From positions 1-30,957 of the forward strand of contig CAZGQD010000015.1 in the NCBI GenBank assembly GCA_964527395.1: a stretch of DNA of 30,957 nt. Direction: 5' to 3'. Below are positions 22,008 through 30,275 of this stretch, piece by piece. The first letter of the stretch is position 1, and every line of letters starts with the position of its first letter. The DNA comes from GCA-2688265 sp964527395 (lineage in GTDB: Archaea; Nanobdellota; Nanobdellia; Woesearchaeales; GW2011-AR9). Both the position numbers and the translations under genes were made by a program. The notes under the pieces were generated by a model. That model made no database searches. It was not told the origin of the DNA and saw only the letters and a list, made by a program, of their open reading frames with translations.

Positions 22008-22134
22008 GGCGCTTGGCCAGACTTATCGCAGGTACATTCCACTGAGCTTACTATTTTGCTCCTTTCATACGCAAAATACTCGTGGAAATAATCTTGCTCT
22101 GAATAACATTGCCAGTGAGGAGGCAAGCGCGCCA
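22008..22134 (-). repeat. Structured dispersed repeat R5 (subtype B, inverted)
   Basis: On the minus strand the outer stem TGGCGCGCTTGCC pairs with GGCCAAGCGCCA with a small bulge. Conserved blocks: TCCTCACTGGCAATG, TTTCCACGAGTATTTTGC pairing with GCAAAATAGTAAGCTCAGTGGAA, and CCTGCGATAAGTCTGG. It shares the TTCCAC/GTGGAA inner helix with R2. It is the only copy not directly behind a same-strand gene: it is divergent from the uL1 gene. Confidence 0.88.
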
Positions 22135-22265
22135 CTGACTTTTTTGTATGAATAAGTAGTTTTATAGTAGGAAATGAATGATTTGTAGCAGAAATTGGTT
22201 GATTTATATTGGAAATAGCTTCTTTTGTATCTGTATTCGCAGCATACCAAGCCATTCCACCACAG
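22135..22265 (-). other. A/C-rich leader of R5 with degenerate ~21-bp repeats
   Basis: On the minus strand this gap is G-poor and holds about three ATTTC-n-CTA-n-AAATCA-like units spaced near 21 bp. It lies between the bidirectional TATA box of the uL1 gene and R5. Two minus-strand reading frames through it (94 and 61 codons) run into R5 and lack good starts, so I do not call them genes. Confidence 0.4.
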
Positions 22266-22269
22266 TTAA

Positions 22270-22282
22270 CTTTATAAATAAG
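22270..22282 (+). promoter_or_regulatory. Symmetric TATA box of the uL1 operon
   Basis: CTTTATAAATAAG is nearly palindromic and lies about 55-60 nt before the uL1 ATG, giving a leader of roughly 30 nt with a small GTAC..GTAC hairpin and an AGGAGGA site. Its symmetry could also drive minus-strand transcription towards R5. Confidence 0.5.
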
Positions 22283-22334
22283 TTCCATTCCAAAAGCAAA
22301 GTACCGTTTGTACTAGCATAGCTAGGAGGAAAAA

Positions 22335-22979
22335 ATGAATAAAGCACAATTACTAAAATCAGTATCAGCGGCAAAAGAAGCTGCTAAAGAAAGAAAATTC
22401 TCTCAGTCTTATGACTTAATTATCAATTTAAAGAACATCAATATCAAATCTAATCCAGTTAATGTTGCAGTAGTTATGCCTCATACAACAGGCAGAAGCA
22501 TCAAAGTTTGTGCTTTTGTAGCTCAGGAATTAAAGGCTCAAGCTGACCAATTTTGTGATAAGACAATTTCAGCTGACGAATTCGCATCCTGGAAGGGTAA
22601 AAGTAAAGAAATCAAAAAGTTAGCAGATGAATACGACTTTTTCATCGCTCAAGCTACAATTATGGCAAAGATGGCAGGTGTATTTGGAAAGACCTTAGGT
22701 ATGAAAGGTAAAATGCCTAATCCTAAAGCAGGTCAAATCGTGCCTCCGAACGCTAACTTAGAACCATTAGTGAAAAGGTTAACAAAAACAGTAAAATTAC
22801 AATCAAGAAAAGCTAGCAACCTTCAATGTATTGTTGGAAAAGACAGTATGGAAGACAAAAACATTGCAGAAAACATCGAATCTGTCGTTAAAACTGTAAC
22901 AAAATCTTTACCAGCTGAAGATCAAAACATCAAAAAAGTCCTATTGAAATTAACAATGGGTAAACCGGTGACTCTCTAA
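22335..22979 (+). CDS. rpl1: 50S ribosomal protein uL1
   Basis: This 214-residue protein of the large-subunit L1 stalk guides deacylated tRNA out of the E site. It has the two-domain L1 fold with the conserved stretch FGKTLGMKGKMPNPKAGQIV (~115-134) in the RNA-binding region. Length and the absence of a C-terminal extension match archaeal/bacterial uL1. The start is set by AGGAGGAAAAA. In several archaea L1 represses its own operon by binding a leader that mimics its rRNA site; the leader here is short and such a site is not evident. One nucleotide separates it from the uL10 gene. Confidence 0.96.
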   Translation: MNKAQLLKSVSAAKEAAKERKFSQSYDLIINLKNINIKSNPVNVAVVMPHTTGRSIKVCAFVAQELKAQADQFCDKTISADEFASWKGKSKEIKKLADEYDFFIAQATIMAKMAGVFGKTLGMKGKMPNPKAGQIVPPNANLEPLVKRLTKTVKLQSRKASNLQCIVGKDSMEDKNIAENIESVVKTVTKSLPAEDQNIKKVLLKLTMGKPVTL

Positions 22980-22980
22980 A

Positions 22981-23820
22981 ATGGTTAGTGCAGCAAAAAA
23001 AGGACTTGTAAAATCTCTTATCTCAGATATGAAGGATTACAATGTGGTTGGAGTGGTAAACATAGAAGCACTTCCAGCACAACAGTTTCAAGTAATGAGA
23101 GCAACATTAAGAGACAAAGATGTTAAAATTGTTGTTGCTAGAAAAAAATTACTAACAAGGGCATTAAAAGAAAGTGGATTAAAAGATATTGACAATTTAA
23201 TCGCTAAATACAAAAGAATGCCTGCACTCTTGTTTGCAAAATCAAACCCTTTCGCATTATATGCTTCAATTCAAAAGAACAAATCAGAAGCACCGGCAAA
23301 GGCAGGACAAATTGCTCCTAAAGAGATCATAATTAAAGAAGGTCCAACCAATTTCGCACCTGGTCCAATCATTTCCGAATTAGCTTCAGTTGGTATTAAA
23401 ACCAAAGTTGATGGTGGAAAACTAGCAATCATTGCTGACGCTGTTGTTGCAAAAGAAGGCGACGAGATCAGTGAAAATTTAGCTAGTATGTTAAAAAGAT
23501 TAGATGTTAAACCAATGGAGATTGGTCTTGACCTTGTAGCAGTATGGGAAGACGGATTTGTTTTCGATGCTAAAACTTTAGCAATTGATGAAGATGAATT
23601 TAGACAAACATTCGTCCAAGCTGCACAATTCGCACTTAACTTATCAGTTGAGGTTGCTTACCCGACTAAGGATAACATTCAACTCCTTATTCAGAAAGCA
23701 GCAAGAAACAGCAAGTCTGTTGCAATCGAAGGTACTTACCTTTGTGATGATACAAAAGAAGCTATTTTAGCTAAAGCTGAATCTCAAGCAACTGCTGTTA
23801 AAAGTAAAGCTAACCTATAA
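22981..23820 (+). CDS. rplP0: 50S ribosomal protein uL10 (P0)
   Basis: This stalk base protein binds 23S rRNA and carries P1/L12 dimers, recruiting translation GTPases. At 279 residues it has the N-terminal rRNA-binding domain (~1-105) and the archaeal/eukaryotic second domain inserted around 110-185 (KEGPTNFAPGPIISELASVG is the conserved entry). A C-terminal spine for L12 binding follows. It ends in KSKANL and lacks the acidic GFGALF-type tail seen in many archaeal P0 proteins, so that tail is provided only by L12. It is the second gene of the uL1-uL10-L12 operon. Confidence 0.95.
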   Translation: MVSAAKKGLVKSLISDMKDYNVVGVVNIEALPAQQFQVMRATLRDKDVKIVVARKKLLTRALKESGLKDIDNLIAKYKRMPALLFAKSNPFALYASIQKNKSEAPAKAGQIAPKEIIIKEGPTNFAPGPIISELASVGIKTKVDGGKLAIIADAVVAKEGDEISENLASMLKRLDVKPMEIGLDLVAVWEDGFVFDAKTLAIDEDEFRQTFVQAAQFALNLSVEVAYPTKDNIQLLIQKAARNSKSVAIEGTYLCDDTKEAILAKAESQATAVKSKANL

Positions 23821-23923
23821 TTAAAAAAAGGTTAGTAAAAAAGTAACAATCAAGAGTCGGATTTGAAAGATTTGAGAAAAAATAAAAATACTAAATGAAT
23901 AAAATAACCGCGAGGGAATAACC

Positions 23924-24238
<315 letters not shown>

Positions 24239-24275
24239 ATTTTCTATCTATTTTTCTTTTAATTCTTCATTTTTT
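24239..24275 (+). terminator. T-rich terminator of the ribosomal protein operon
   Basis: Several T runs (TTTTCT, TTTTTCTTTT, TTTTTTT) follow the L12 stop directly, the typical archaeal poly-T termination signal. Confidence 0.55.
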
Positions 24276-24331
24276 TAATAATTATAAACAAATAATGAAA
24301 ATGCCGGACAACTATAAAGAAGTGATCTTAA

Positions 24332-25531
24332 GTGAGTGAAAATAATCAAGTTAACGATTCTGTTCAATCAGAACAAACAAATTCAACTAATCCTGAGTCT
24401 TCTGAAGCTACTCAAACAGTAGAAACTACTGAAGTACAAGCAGCAACAAAAGACACAGACAATTCTAATCAAACAGATATTCAATCAGCAGAAGAAACAC
24501 TAACTTCTACTGAATCTCCTGCTCCAAGTGAATCAAACATAAGATCTTCTACTGAAACTAAAGAAGAATCTGCAACAAAAACAACAACTCCTGCTCCAAA
24601 AGAAGTAACTCCTAAACCTACAATCAATATTAACACCTCAGATGAATCTTCATTAAAGGCAGAACTAAAAAACCTAAAGTCCAGATCATCTGAACTTAAA
24701 AAGGAGCTTTCTTCATTAAATAGAATCAAAGAAGAAGCTTACAGAAAATTACGTTCTGCTAAAGACAAAATCAAATCTAGAAATCAAAAAATTCAAGATC
24801 TTAAATCTGCTAGGAACGAATTCAGTTCTAAAGTTAAGCAAAACAAAGCTACTAGGGACGAATTAAACAAGACAGTCAAGGTAGCTTCAACTCAAATTCA
24901 GGAAGTAAAAGACAAGTTTGGTGATGGTGCATTAACTCAGCAAAGATCTCCTCGTCCACAATATCATCGTGGCAGACGTGAAAAAGTAAAAACTCCTGCT
25001 TCAATTAAGAAGCAAATTGAGGCTTTAGAAACTAAAATTGAAACTGAACCAATGCCTTATTACAAGGAAAAGGAGCTTCAAAAGACCATTAAAACTTTAA
25101 AATCAGAACTTTCTAAGTTAGAAAAACAAAAACAGGCTAGTGGTATGGCTGGCGAAGCTGTAAAAGACTTCAAAAATGCAAGAAAGAAGGCTCAGTCAGC
25201 CCATCAAAAGGTACAAGAATTTGCAGAAAAGTCTCAAGAAAAGCATGAAGAGATCAACAAATCATTAGATGAAATCAAAGGCATTAGAAAAGAAAAAGAC
25301 AATGTAGCAAAAGAATATTCTACTCATAAAGAGGTTTGGCAAAAACTAAAGGACGAGTTCGACCAAGTCTCAGGCAAGATCAAAGAACTTAAGGAAGCTT
25401 TAGGAGAAAAGTCCCAGGCTGACTACAAGTCCCAATTAAAAGAACAAGCTACTAAGGCTAAAGATAAAATGAAGCGTGGTGGAAAACTAACTACTGAAGA
25501 CTTCCTAGCAATCCAAGCTTTCGATAGATAA
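24332..25531 (+). CDS. Archaeal coiled-coil protein (COG1340-like)
   Basis: This is a 399-residue protein. Residues 1-~105 are Ser/Thr/Glu/Gln-rich and presumably disordered. From ~108 to ~385 heptad patterns run almost unbroken (LKAELKNLKSRSSELKKELS, VREK..KIKELKEALGE), forming long coiled coils. A break near 205-235 contains a basic Pro/Arg segment, followed by IETEPMPYYKEKELQKTIK, which resembles the conserved turn of the archaeal COG1340 coiled-coil family. It ends GGKLTTEDFLAIQAFDR. The start is GTG 24332; no stronger alternative exists. The function of the family is unknown. R6 follows on the same strand. Confidence 0.75.
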   Translation: MSENNQVNDSVQSEQTNSTNPESSEATQTVETTEVQAATKDTDNSNQTDIQSAEETLTSTESPAPSESNIRSSTETKEESATKTTTPAPKEVTPKPTININTSDESSLKAELKNLKSRSSELKKELSSLNRIKEEAYRKLRSAKDKIKSRNQKIQDLKSARNEFSSKVKQNKATRDELNKTVKVASTQIQEVKDKFGDGALTQQRSPRPQYHRGRREKVKTPASIKKQIEALETKIETEPMPYYKEKELQKTIKTLKSELSKLEKQKQASGMAGEAVKDFKNARKKAQSAHQKVQEFAEKSQEKHEEINKSLDEIKGIRKEKDNVAKEYSTHKEVWQKLKDEFDQVSGKIKELKEALGEKSQADYKSQLKEQATKAKDKMKRGGKLTTEDFLAIQAFDR

Positions 25532-25654
25532 ACGCAACTGAATAATTTATTTTCTTATACTCATTCTAAAGCTACAAATGCTCCAAAAGCTACTTCTGCA
25601 ACTCATAAATCATCTGAATTAACTCAAACATCTACTATTACTACAATAACTACA
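25532..25654 (+). other. A/C-rich leader before R6
   Basis: This gap is G-poor and dominated by ACT/ACA/CAA words (for example TCATCTGAATTAACTCAAAC), ending at R6. A TTATTTTCTTATACTC stretch just after the coiled-coil stop could be a weak TATA box. No gene is seen. Confidence 0.4.
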
Positions 25655-25791
25655 AAAGAATTGACACAGTCTCCTCACTGGCACTCCCATCAAAAGAAGT
25701 TAAACTAACAACGAGCATTTTGTGACCAACGGGAGCAAAATAGTAAGCGAAGTGGTCACGCCTGCACTAAGTCTGACAGTGTCAATTCTTT
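25655..25791 (+). repeat. Structured dispersed repeat R6
   Basis: The outer stem AAAGAATTGACACAGTC (25655-25671) pairs with GACAGTGTCAATTCTTT (25775-25791): 16 of 17 positions, with an A-A mismatch at the shared site. Core: TCCTCACTGGCA, CCCATC, AACGAGCATTTTG..CAAAATAGTAAGC, GAAGTGGTCACGCCTGCACT, AAGTCTG. The inner stem is the shortest of the family, with a loop of about 14 nt. A further TTAGATT/AATCTAA hairpin follows directly. It lies behind the coiled-coil gene on the same strand. Confidence 0.9.
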
Positions 25792-25892
25792 AGATTGAAA
25801 ATCTAATGACTGGAGAGCCTTGCTCGACTATTCTTTATATAAAAAAGAAAATTCCAATTTTCAATACAAAAACCTATTAAAAAGAGGGAATC

Positions 25893-26879
25893 TTGAAACT
25901 AATTATGAACCAAAAATCAATAGCTTCAAGCTCTTGGAGAGGCAGTTGGAGCGGTAGTTTCACTCTATTGATCAGTTTACTTTCTTCAAAAGCCTTCACA
26001 GGTGAATTTCCAAGAGTATTCAACAATCACCATATTGATTGTATTGTATATTACAAACAAGGCGTATGTTATGGTTTTCTAAGCTTAGAATCATTAGATC
26101 CACTAATAGATTTCGTAATAAATAAAGTAAAACAAGATGAAGCCTACTTAACTTCTGCTTGCCAAAAACTAAAAGACTTCACAGATAATCTAAATAATTT
26201 GTTCTCAAAAGATACAAACTTCTTTTTCAATTCAACTAATCTTAAAAATTTAATTTTAGAGGTGGAAAAATTCACAGCTTTCCAAAATGTACTAAAAGAA
26301 TTGCCAAATTACTTAGAAAAAGACCTTTTAGACAAATATTTTCCACTTTTGGCGAACGCCAGACATTATAGTGAACACATTTATTGGGACTTTGATAAAG
26401 TATTAGATAAAATCATCAAAATAATAGAAACAAACACAAATTACAACAAAAATCAACTTTCTTGCTTAACTTATGAAGAATTAGACACCTACATTAAAGA
26501 AAAAACACTTCCAAACCAAGAAATATTAAACAAAAGATATCAAAAATCTGCTTTTTTATGCACTTGGCCAGTTAGAGAACTAACAAATAAAGAAATAACT
26601 GTTTTAGAAGAAAAGATCTTCTCCAAAACAAAAAATATCAAAGGCAACCCTGCTTACAAAGGAAAAGTCACTGGCATGACTGATCCAAGTTCTCTTCCTA
26701 TAATGAGAAAAGCTAAAGCAATAGTAACTGACGCAGGAGGCATCTTGTGCCATGCTGCTATTGTTGCTAGAGAACTAAAGATTCCTTGTATAATCGGAAC
26801 AAACAACGCTACAACAGTCTTAAAAACAGGCGATTTGGTTGAAGTAGATGCAAACACAGGAATAGTACGCAAACTTTAG
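25893..26879 (+). CDS. PEP-utiliser swivelling-domain protein with unknown N-terminal region
   Basis: The last ~85 residues (~245-328) are a phosphohistidine swivelling domain as in PEP synthase, pyruvate phosphate dikinase and PTS enzyme I: GNPAYKGKVTG, then TDAGGILCHAAIVARELKIP with the phosphorylatable His about residue 288, and GTNNATTVLKTGDLVEVDA. The first ~235 residues are helical and match no catalytic domain I know; there is no ATP-grasp or PEP-binding barrel. Such proteins may accept phosphate from a separate enzyme. TTG at 25893 lies 6 nt after GAGGG; the ATG at 25905 is the alternative. It stands alone. Confidence 0.78.
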   Translation: MKLIMNQKSIASSSWRGSWSGSFTLLISLLSSKAFTGEFPRVFNNHHIDCIVYYKQGVCYGFLSLESLDPLIDFVINKVKQDEAYLTSACQKLKDFTDNLNNLFSKDTNFFFNSTNLKNLILEVEKFTAFQNVLKELPNYLEKDLLDKYFPLLANARHYSEHIYWDFDKVLDKIIKIIETNTNYNKNQLSCLTYEELDTYIKEKTLPNQEILNKRYQKSAFLCTWPVRELTNKEITVLEEKIFSKTKNIKGNPAYKGKVTGMTDPSSLPIMRKAKAIVTDAGGILCHAAIVARELKIPCIIGTNNATTVLKTGDLVEVDANTGIVRKL

Positions 26880-26884
26880 TCACT

Positions 26885-27010
26885 TTAAATTAAACCATGT
26901 CTCTTTGCAATATTCTTATTGATCTCTCTTCCTAATTCAACAGTCTCTTTTTCAGTAAGTATGCTATTTTCAAGCAACTTGTTCATTAATTCAATTTTTT
27001 CTGATTCCAT
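26885..27010 (-). CDS. 41-residue helical protein downstream of the XRE-CBS gene
   Basis: The frame MESEKIELMNKLLENSILTE, then KETVELGREINKNIAKRHGLI, is two short helices with a turn. The pattern LTEKE.ELGREINK.IAKRHG looks like a conserved small archaeal protein. It begins 18 nt after the XRE-CBS stop on the same strand and is probably its operon partner. Confidence 0.6.
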   Translation of the reverse strand: MESEKIELMNKLLENSILTEKETVELGREINKNIAKRHGLI

Positions 27011-27028
27011 TTTCTATCACTTAAAGCC

Positions 27029-27577
27029 CTAAACCAAACTAAGTAAGTCTGACTTACTAATAATTCCTTTAACTTGACCTTTGTCTGACACCAAAACAAT
27101 AGAATACTCCTTCAATAACTCCAATATTGTTCTTTGTCCAGTATTCACAGTCACAATTGGTGGACACTCGTCCATTATTTCGCTAGCTGTCTTCACATTG
27201 AGTCCAGCACCATACTTTCCAATAGCTTCTAGAATCGATCTTTCACTAACAATCCCTAAAATAGCATTGTTTTCACGCACTGGAACTTGAGAAATCCCTT
27301 TTTTCTTCATAGTAGAAATAACTTTCAAAACTTCATCTGAAGGATCACAAAACAAAATCTTCTTTTGCATAAGTGCTTTAGCCTTTTTCTCTTCTTTATT
27401 CCCACGCCCTTCCAAAGCAGAAAAAATCGCTTTAGCTTTGGAGTAACTAGGCTCTAAGTCTCCACGCTCCACTTTAGCTATCAAAGATTGAGACACCAAG
27501 CTAAGTTCAGCAAGCTCCTTTTGACTAAGTCCTAATTTACGCCTAAGTAGACGTATTTGTTTAAGATCTTCTATCAT
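27029..27577 (-). CDS. XRE helix-turn-helix regulator with paired CBS domains
   Basis: This is a 182-residue protein. Residues 5-58 are a Cro/CI helix-turn-helix (LRRKLGLSQKELAELSLVSQ, then SLIAKVERGDLEPS). Residues ~70-182 are two CBS motifs (VISTMKKKGISQVPVRENNA; SIVLVSDKGQVKGIISKSDL) that usually bind adenine nucleotides, including AMP, ATP or SAM. HTH-CBS fusions of this kind (COG3620-like) are frequent in archaea and are taken as ligand-sensing regulators. Two genes away on the other strand is metK, so SAM is an attractive but unproven ligand. ATG 27577 is followed by a small downstream partner gene. Confidence 0.85.
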   Translation of the reverse strand: MIEDLKQIRLLRRKLGLSQKELAELSLVSQSLIAKVERGDLEPSYSKAKAIFSALEGRGNKEEKKAKALMQKKILFCDPSDEVLKVISTMKKKGISQVPVRENNAILGIVSERSILEAIGKYGAGLNVKTASEIMDECPPIVTVNTGQRTILELLKEYSIVLVSDKGQVKGIISKSDLLSLV

Positions 27578-27689
27578 TAAATATTAAAAAACACTTCTCA
27601 TTTAATAATATTTCGCAAAAACAATTATTCTTATACGAATATTCTTGTCAAGATCATTTAAAAGCAAAAGGGTCCAGGATAAGGCAATC

Positions 27690-28172
27690 ATGAGGAGAAG
27701 TAAAACTTTAGCTGAAAAAGTAGCAACTTTGCCAATAGTAAGAGTAAGTGCAACAGATACATTTGATCCAAGGGAGCTTGGTCCAGGAAATCTATCTCAG
27801 TTATATGCTGCAGTAGGTCAAGCATACATGACTACCGCAGAATCAGGCGAAGGTATTGGGAAAAATCTAGAAGCAGGATACCTGGCTGTTACAAGAGGTA
27901 CACTGGGAAGAGAACATTTTCATGAAATGGGAGAAAGTGATTTAGCAGATTTATTAGCTCAGGTTCCAGGAGTAAGTATGAGATTAAGTACGACTCCAGT
28001 AATGGAAGGCAACAGAATTGCTTACCTTGGCGCTCTTAGGTCAGCTGTAACAGCAGCATACAAAGCTAACTTACAAGCAGTTGAAGATACAAAAGATTAT
28101 GAAGAAGAAGGCAGAATACTTCCAAATCCATTACTTGCATTAGGGTATGAAAGAAGAATGAGATTCAAATAA
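27690..28172 (+). CDS. Hypothetical protein upstream of the homing endonuclease
   Basis: This protein of about 160 residues is unrecognised. It has a basic N-terminus (MRRSKTLAEKVATLPIVRVS), an Ala/Gly-rich helical middle (LSQLYAAVGQAYMTTAESGE; LEAGYLAVTRGTLGREHFHE) and a C-terminus ending ALGYERRMRFK. A TTG at 27645 extends the frame, but a TATA-like CATTTAAAAGC (~27653-27662) about 30 nt before the ATG at 27690 argues for the shorter form. It lies 88 nt before the homing endonuclease and, before that gene was inserted, was probably the direct neighbour of metK. Confidence 0.65.
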   Translation: MRRSKTLAEKVATLPIVRVSATDTFDPRELGPGNLSQLYAAVGQAYMTTAESGEGIGKNLEAGYLAVTRGTLGREHFHEMGESDLADLLAQVPGVSMRLSTTPVMEGNRIAYLGALRSAVTAAYKANLQAVEDTKDYEEEGRILPNPLLALGYERRMRFK

Positions 28173-28260
28173 AGAAATTGAAATGATGTTTAAAGAATAT
28201 ATTTTGGAGAATAATATGATTTTATTTAATATGAATTTAATATCACAGCTTGGTGTTGTG

Positions 28261-29061
28261 ATGGATAAAATTACTTTATACAATAGAAAGCAGACTCTTC
28301 TTCCTTTTGTTAGAGCTAACCTTGGAAAGATCTCTCAAAGAGAGATTGCAAGAAGACTTGGTATTGGAAATACTACTGTTAGAAATTGGGCAAAAGAATT
28401 AGGTTTTATCTTCAAAAAACACACAGTAAATGAGAATTATTTCTTCAATATGAATCCAGAAGCAGCCTATATTCTTGGTTTTATCTATGCAGATGGAAAT
28501 ATTTCTTGGAATACAAAAAAAGGATATTATTCTATGACTATTACTGCTGCTGCAAAAGATAAAGATCATTTAGAAAAAATGCGAGAGATGATGCAGATCA
28601 CAAAGCCTTTAACATATGGCAAATCTACACACTCTTATAGGTTAATTGCAAACAGTAAAATGCTTTGTTTAAGCTTGATGAAATTAGGTGTTTTTCCTAG
28701 AAAATCAAAAACAGTAAAGTTCCCAAAAATAATCCCTAAAAAATTAATGAAACATTTCTTAAGAGGAGTTATTGATGGAGATGGTTGTATTCGTTGGGTA
28801 AGTAGAAAAAGGAGCCCTTATTTTGAGATCTCAATTGCATCTGGGTCTAAAGCATTTGCTGAAGGATTCATTAAAGCTGTAGAAACTCTAACTGGTATTC
28901 CAACTAAAATAAAAAAAAGAGATAATATCTTTCTAATGAGATATACTTGCACTAGAGGAGAAAACTTGGCAAGGTACGTCTATTCTGAAGATGGCATTCA
29001 TTTATCAAGAAAAAAAGAGCATTTTATTAAATGCTTGGAGGAAAGACATAATGGAAAGTAG
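28261..29061 (+). CDS. LAGLIDADG homing endonuclease, free-standing
   Basis: This is a 266-residue protein from ATG 28261 (an in-frame ATG at 28183 would add 26 residues without a ribosome site; GGTG precedes 28261). Residues ~22-50 form a helix-turn-helix (KISQREIARRLGIGNTTVRN). The two LAGLIDADG helices are YILGFIYADGNI (~77-88) and FLRGVIDGDGCI (~165-176), each with the catalytic Asp, so it is an intact single-chain enzyme. There is no intein splice motif (no Cys/Ser start block or His-Asn end) and no intron around it. It overlaps metK by 11 nt, and its 3' end supplies the GGAGGA ribosome site of metK. Confidence 0.88.
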   Translation: MDKITLYNRKQTLLPFVRANLGKISQREIARRLGIGNTTVRNWAKELGFIFKKHTVNENYFFNMNPEAAYILGFIYADGNISWNTKKGYYSMTITAAAKDKDHLEKMREMMQITKPLTYGKSTHSYRLIANSKMLCLSLMKLGVFPRKSKTVKFPKIIPKKLMKHFLRGVIDGDGCIRWVSRKRSPYFEISIASGSKAFAEGFIKAVETLTGIPTKIKKRDNIFLMRYTCTRGENLARYVYSEDGIHLSRKKEHFIKCLEERHNGK

Positions 29062-30235
29062 AAGAAGATTATTTACAAGTGAAAGTGTAAGCCCAGGTCA
29101 CCCTGATAAAGCGGCCGACCAAATCTCAGATGCAATACTCGACGCAATGCTGGCTCAAGATCCAGATAGCAGAGTAGCTGTAGAAACACTAGTTAAAACT
29201 GGTTTTGTAGTAGTAGCAGGTGAAGCAACAACAAAAAGCTACGTTGACATTCAAAAGGTAGTAAGAGAAACAATTCTTGAAATTGGGTATAACAAAGCTG
29301 AATTCGGTTTTGAAGGATCTACTTGCGGAGTATTATCAGCAATTTCAGAACAGTCACCTGACATTGCTCAAGGTGTAAACGAAGGAGAAGGTCTTCATGA
29401 AGAACAAGGTGCTGGAGATCAAGGTTTAATGTTTGGTTATGCAACAAATGAAACTCCTGAATACATGCCTCTTCCAATCATTCTGGCACACAAATTAGTA
29501 AAAAGACTAGCAAGTGCAAGAAAGCGTGGAGAGATTTGGTACTTAAGACCAGACGCAAAGTCTCAAGTAACTATTGAATATGAAGATGACAAACCAAAAC
29601 GTGTAGACACTGTAGTTCTCTCAACTCAACACCATCCTGACGTTGACCTAGAAACAATCAGACGTGATATGATTGAAAAGATTGTAAAACCTATTTGCAC
29701 AGAATGGATTGACGAAAACACCAAATTTTTCATTAACCCAACTGGAAAATTCGTAATAGGTGGTCCTGTGGGTGACGCAGGTTTAACTGGAAGAAAAATT
29801 ATTGTTGACACTTATGGTGGTATGGGTCGTCACGGTGGAGGAGCTTTCTCTGGTAAAGATCCATCAAAAGTAGATAGAAGTGCAGCTTATGCAGCAAGAC
29901 ATATTGCAAAGAACGTAGTTGCAGCTGGTCTAGCACAAAGGTGTGAAGTTCAACTAGCTTATGCAATTGGTGTAGCTAAACCTGTTTCAGTTTTAGTGGA
30001 TTGTTTTGGAACAAACACAATTCCTGAAGAAAAGATCAGCCAATTGGTTCAAGAAAACTTCAATTTAACACCAAAAGGAATCATCACTGCACTAAACTTA
30101 AAAAGACCAATTTATAAGAAAACAGCAGCTTATGGTCACTTTGGTAGAAACGATCCTGACTTTACTTGGGAACTTTTGGACAAAGTTGAAGCTCTAAAAC
30201 AAGGCGCAGCAGGCAACTCAAACCCAAATATTTGA
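29051..30235 (+). CDS. metK: S-adenosylmethionine synthase, bacterial type
   Basis: It makes SAM from methionine and ATP. The 394-residue protein matches bacterial/eukaryotic MetK throughout: FTSESVSPGHPDK (ATP/methionine site), GAGDQGLMFGYATNET, FFINPTGKFVIGGPVGDAGL, GRKIIVDTYGGMGRHGGGAF followed by SGKDPSKVDRSAAYAAR (P-loop-like), and AYGHFGR near the end. Most archaea instead use the divergent archaeal MAT (COG1812), so this is probably a lateral acquisition. ATG 29051 follows GGAGGA (29038-29043) and overlaps the endonuclease stop; an ATG at 28991 in frame lies inside the endonuclease gene and is not needed. Two hairpins follow the gene. Confidence 0.96.
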   Translation: MESRRRLFTSESVSPGHPDKAADQISDAILDAMLAQDPDSRVAVETLVKTGFVVVAGEATTKSYVDIQKVVRETILEIGYNKAEFGFEGSTCGVLSAISEQSPDIAQGVNEGEGLHEEQGAGDQGLMFGYATNETPEYMPLPIILAHKLVKRLASARKRGEIWYLRPDAKSQVTIEYEDDKPKRVDTVVLSTQHHPDVDLETIRRDMIEKIVKPICTEWIDENTKFFINPTGKFVIGGPVGDAGLTGRKIIVDTYGGMGRHGGGAFSGKDPSKVDRSAAYAARHIAKNVVAAGLAQRCEVQLAYAIGVAKPVSVLVDCFGTNTIPEEKISQLVQENFNLTPKGIITALNLKRPIYKKTAAYGHFGRNDPDFTWELLDKVEALKQGAAGNSNPNI

Positions 30236-30275
30236 AAGAAGTTGATTTTTTGTTTTTAAATGAACTCTTCAAGAA

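Noticed and set aside
21738..22091. 117-codon open frame through the 30-bp repeats
   Set aside because: It begins only at a TTG with no ribosome site or TATA box, consists of low-complexity repeats and runs on into R5. The open frame is likely a by-product of the repeat period being a multiple of three.
22004..22288. Minus-strand open frames of 94 and 61 codons over R5 and its leader
   Set aside because: They overlap the structured element, have no ribosome site and oppose the uL1 promoter.
28261..29061. Intein within metK
   Set aside because: The endonuclease precedes metK in a different frame, MetK is complete, and splice-site blocks are missing.
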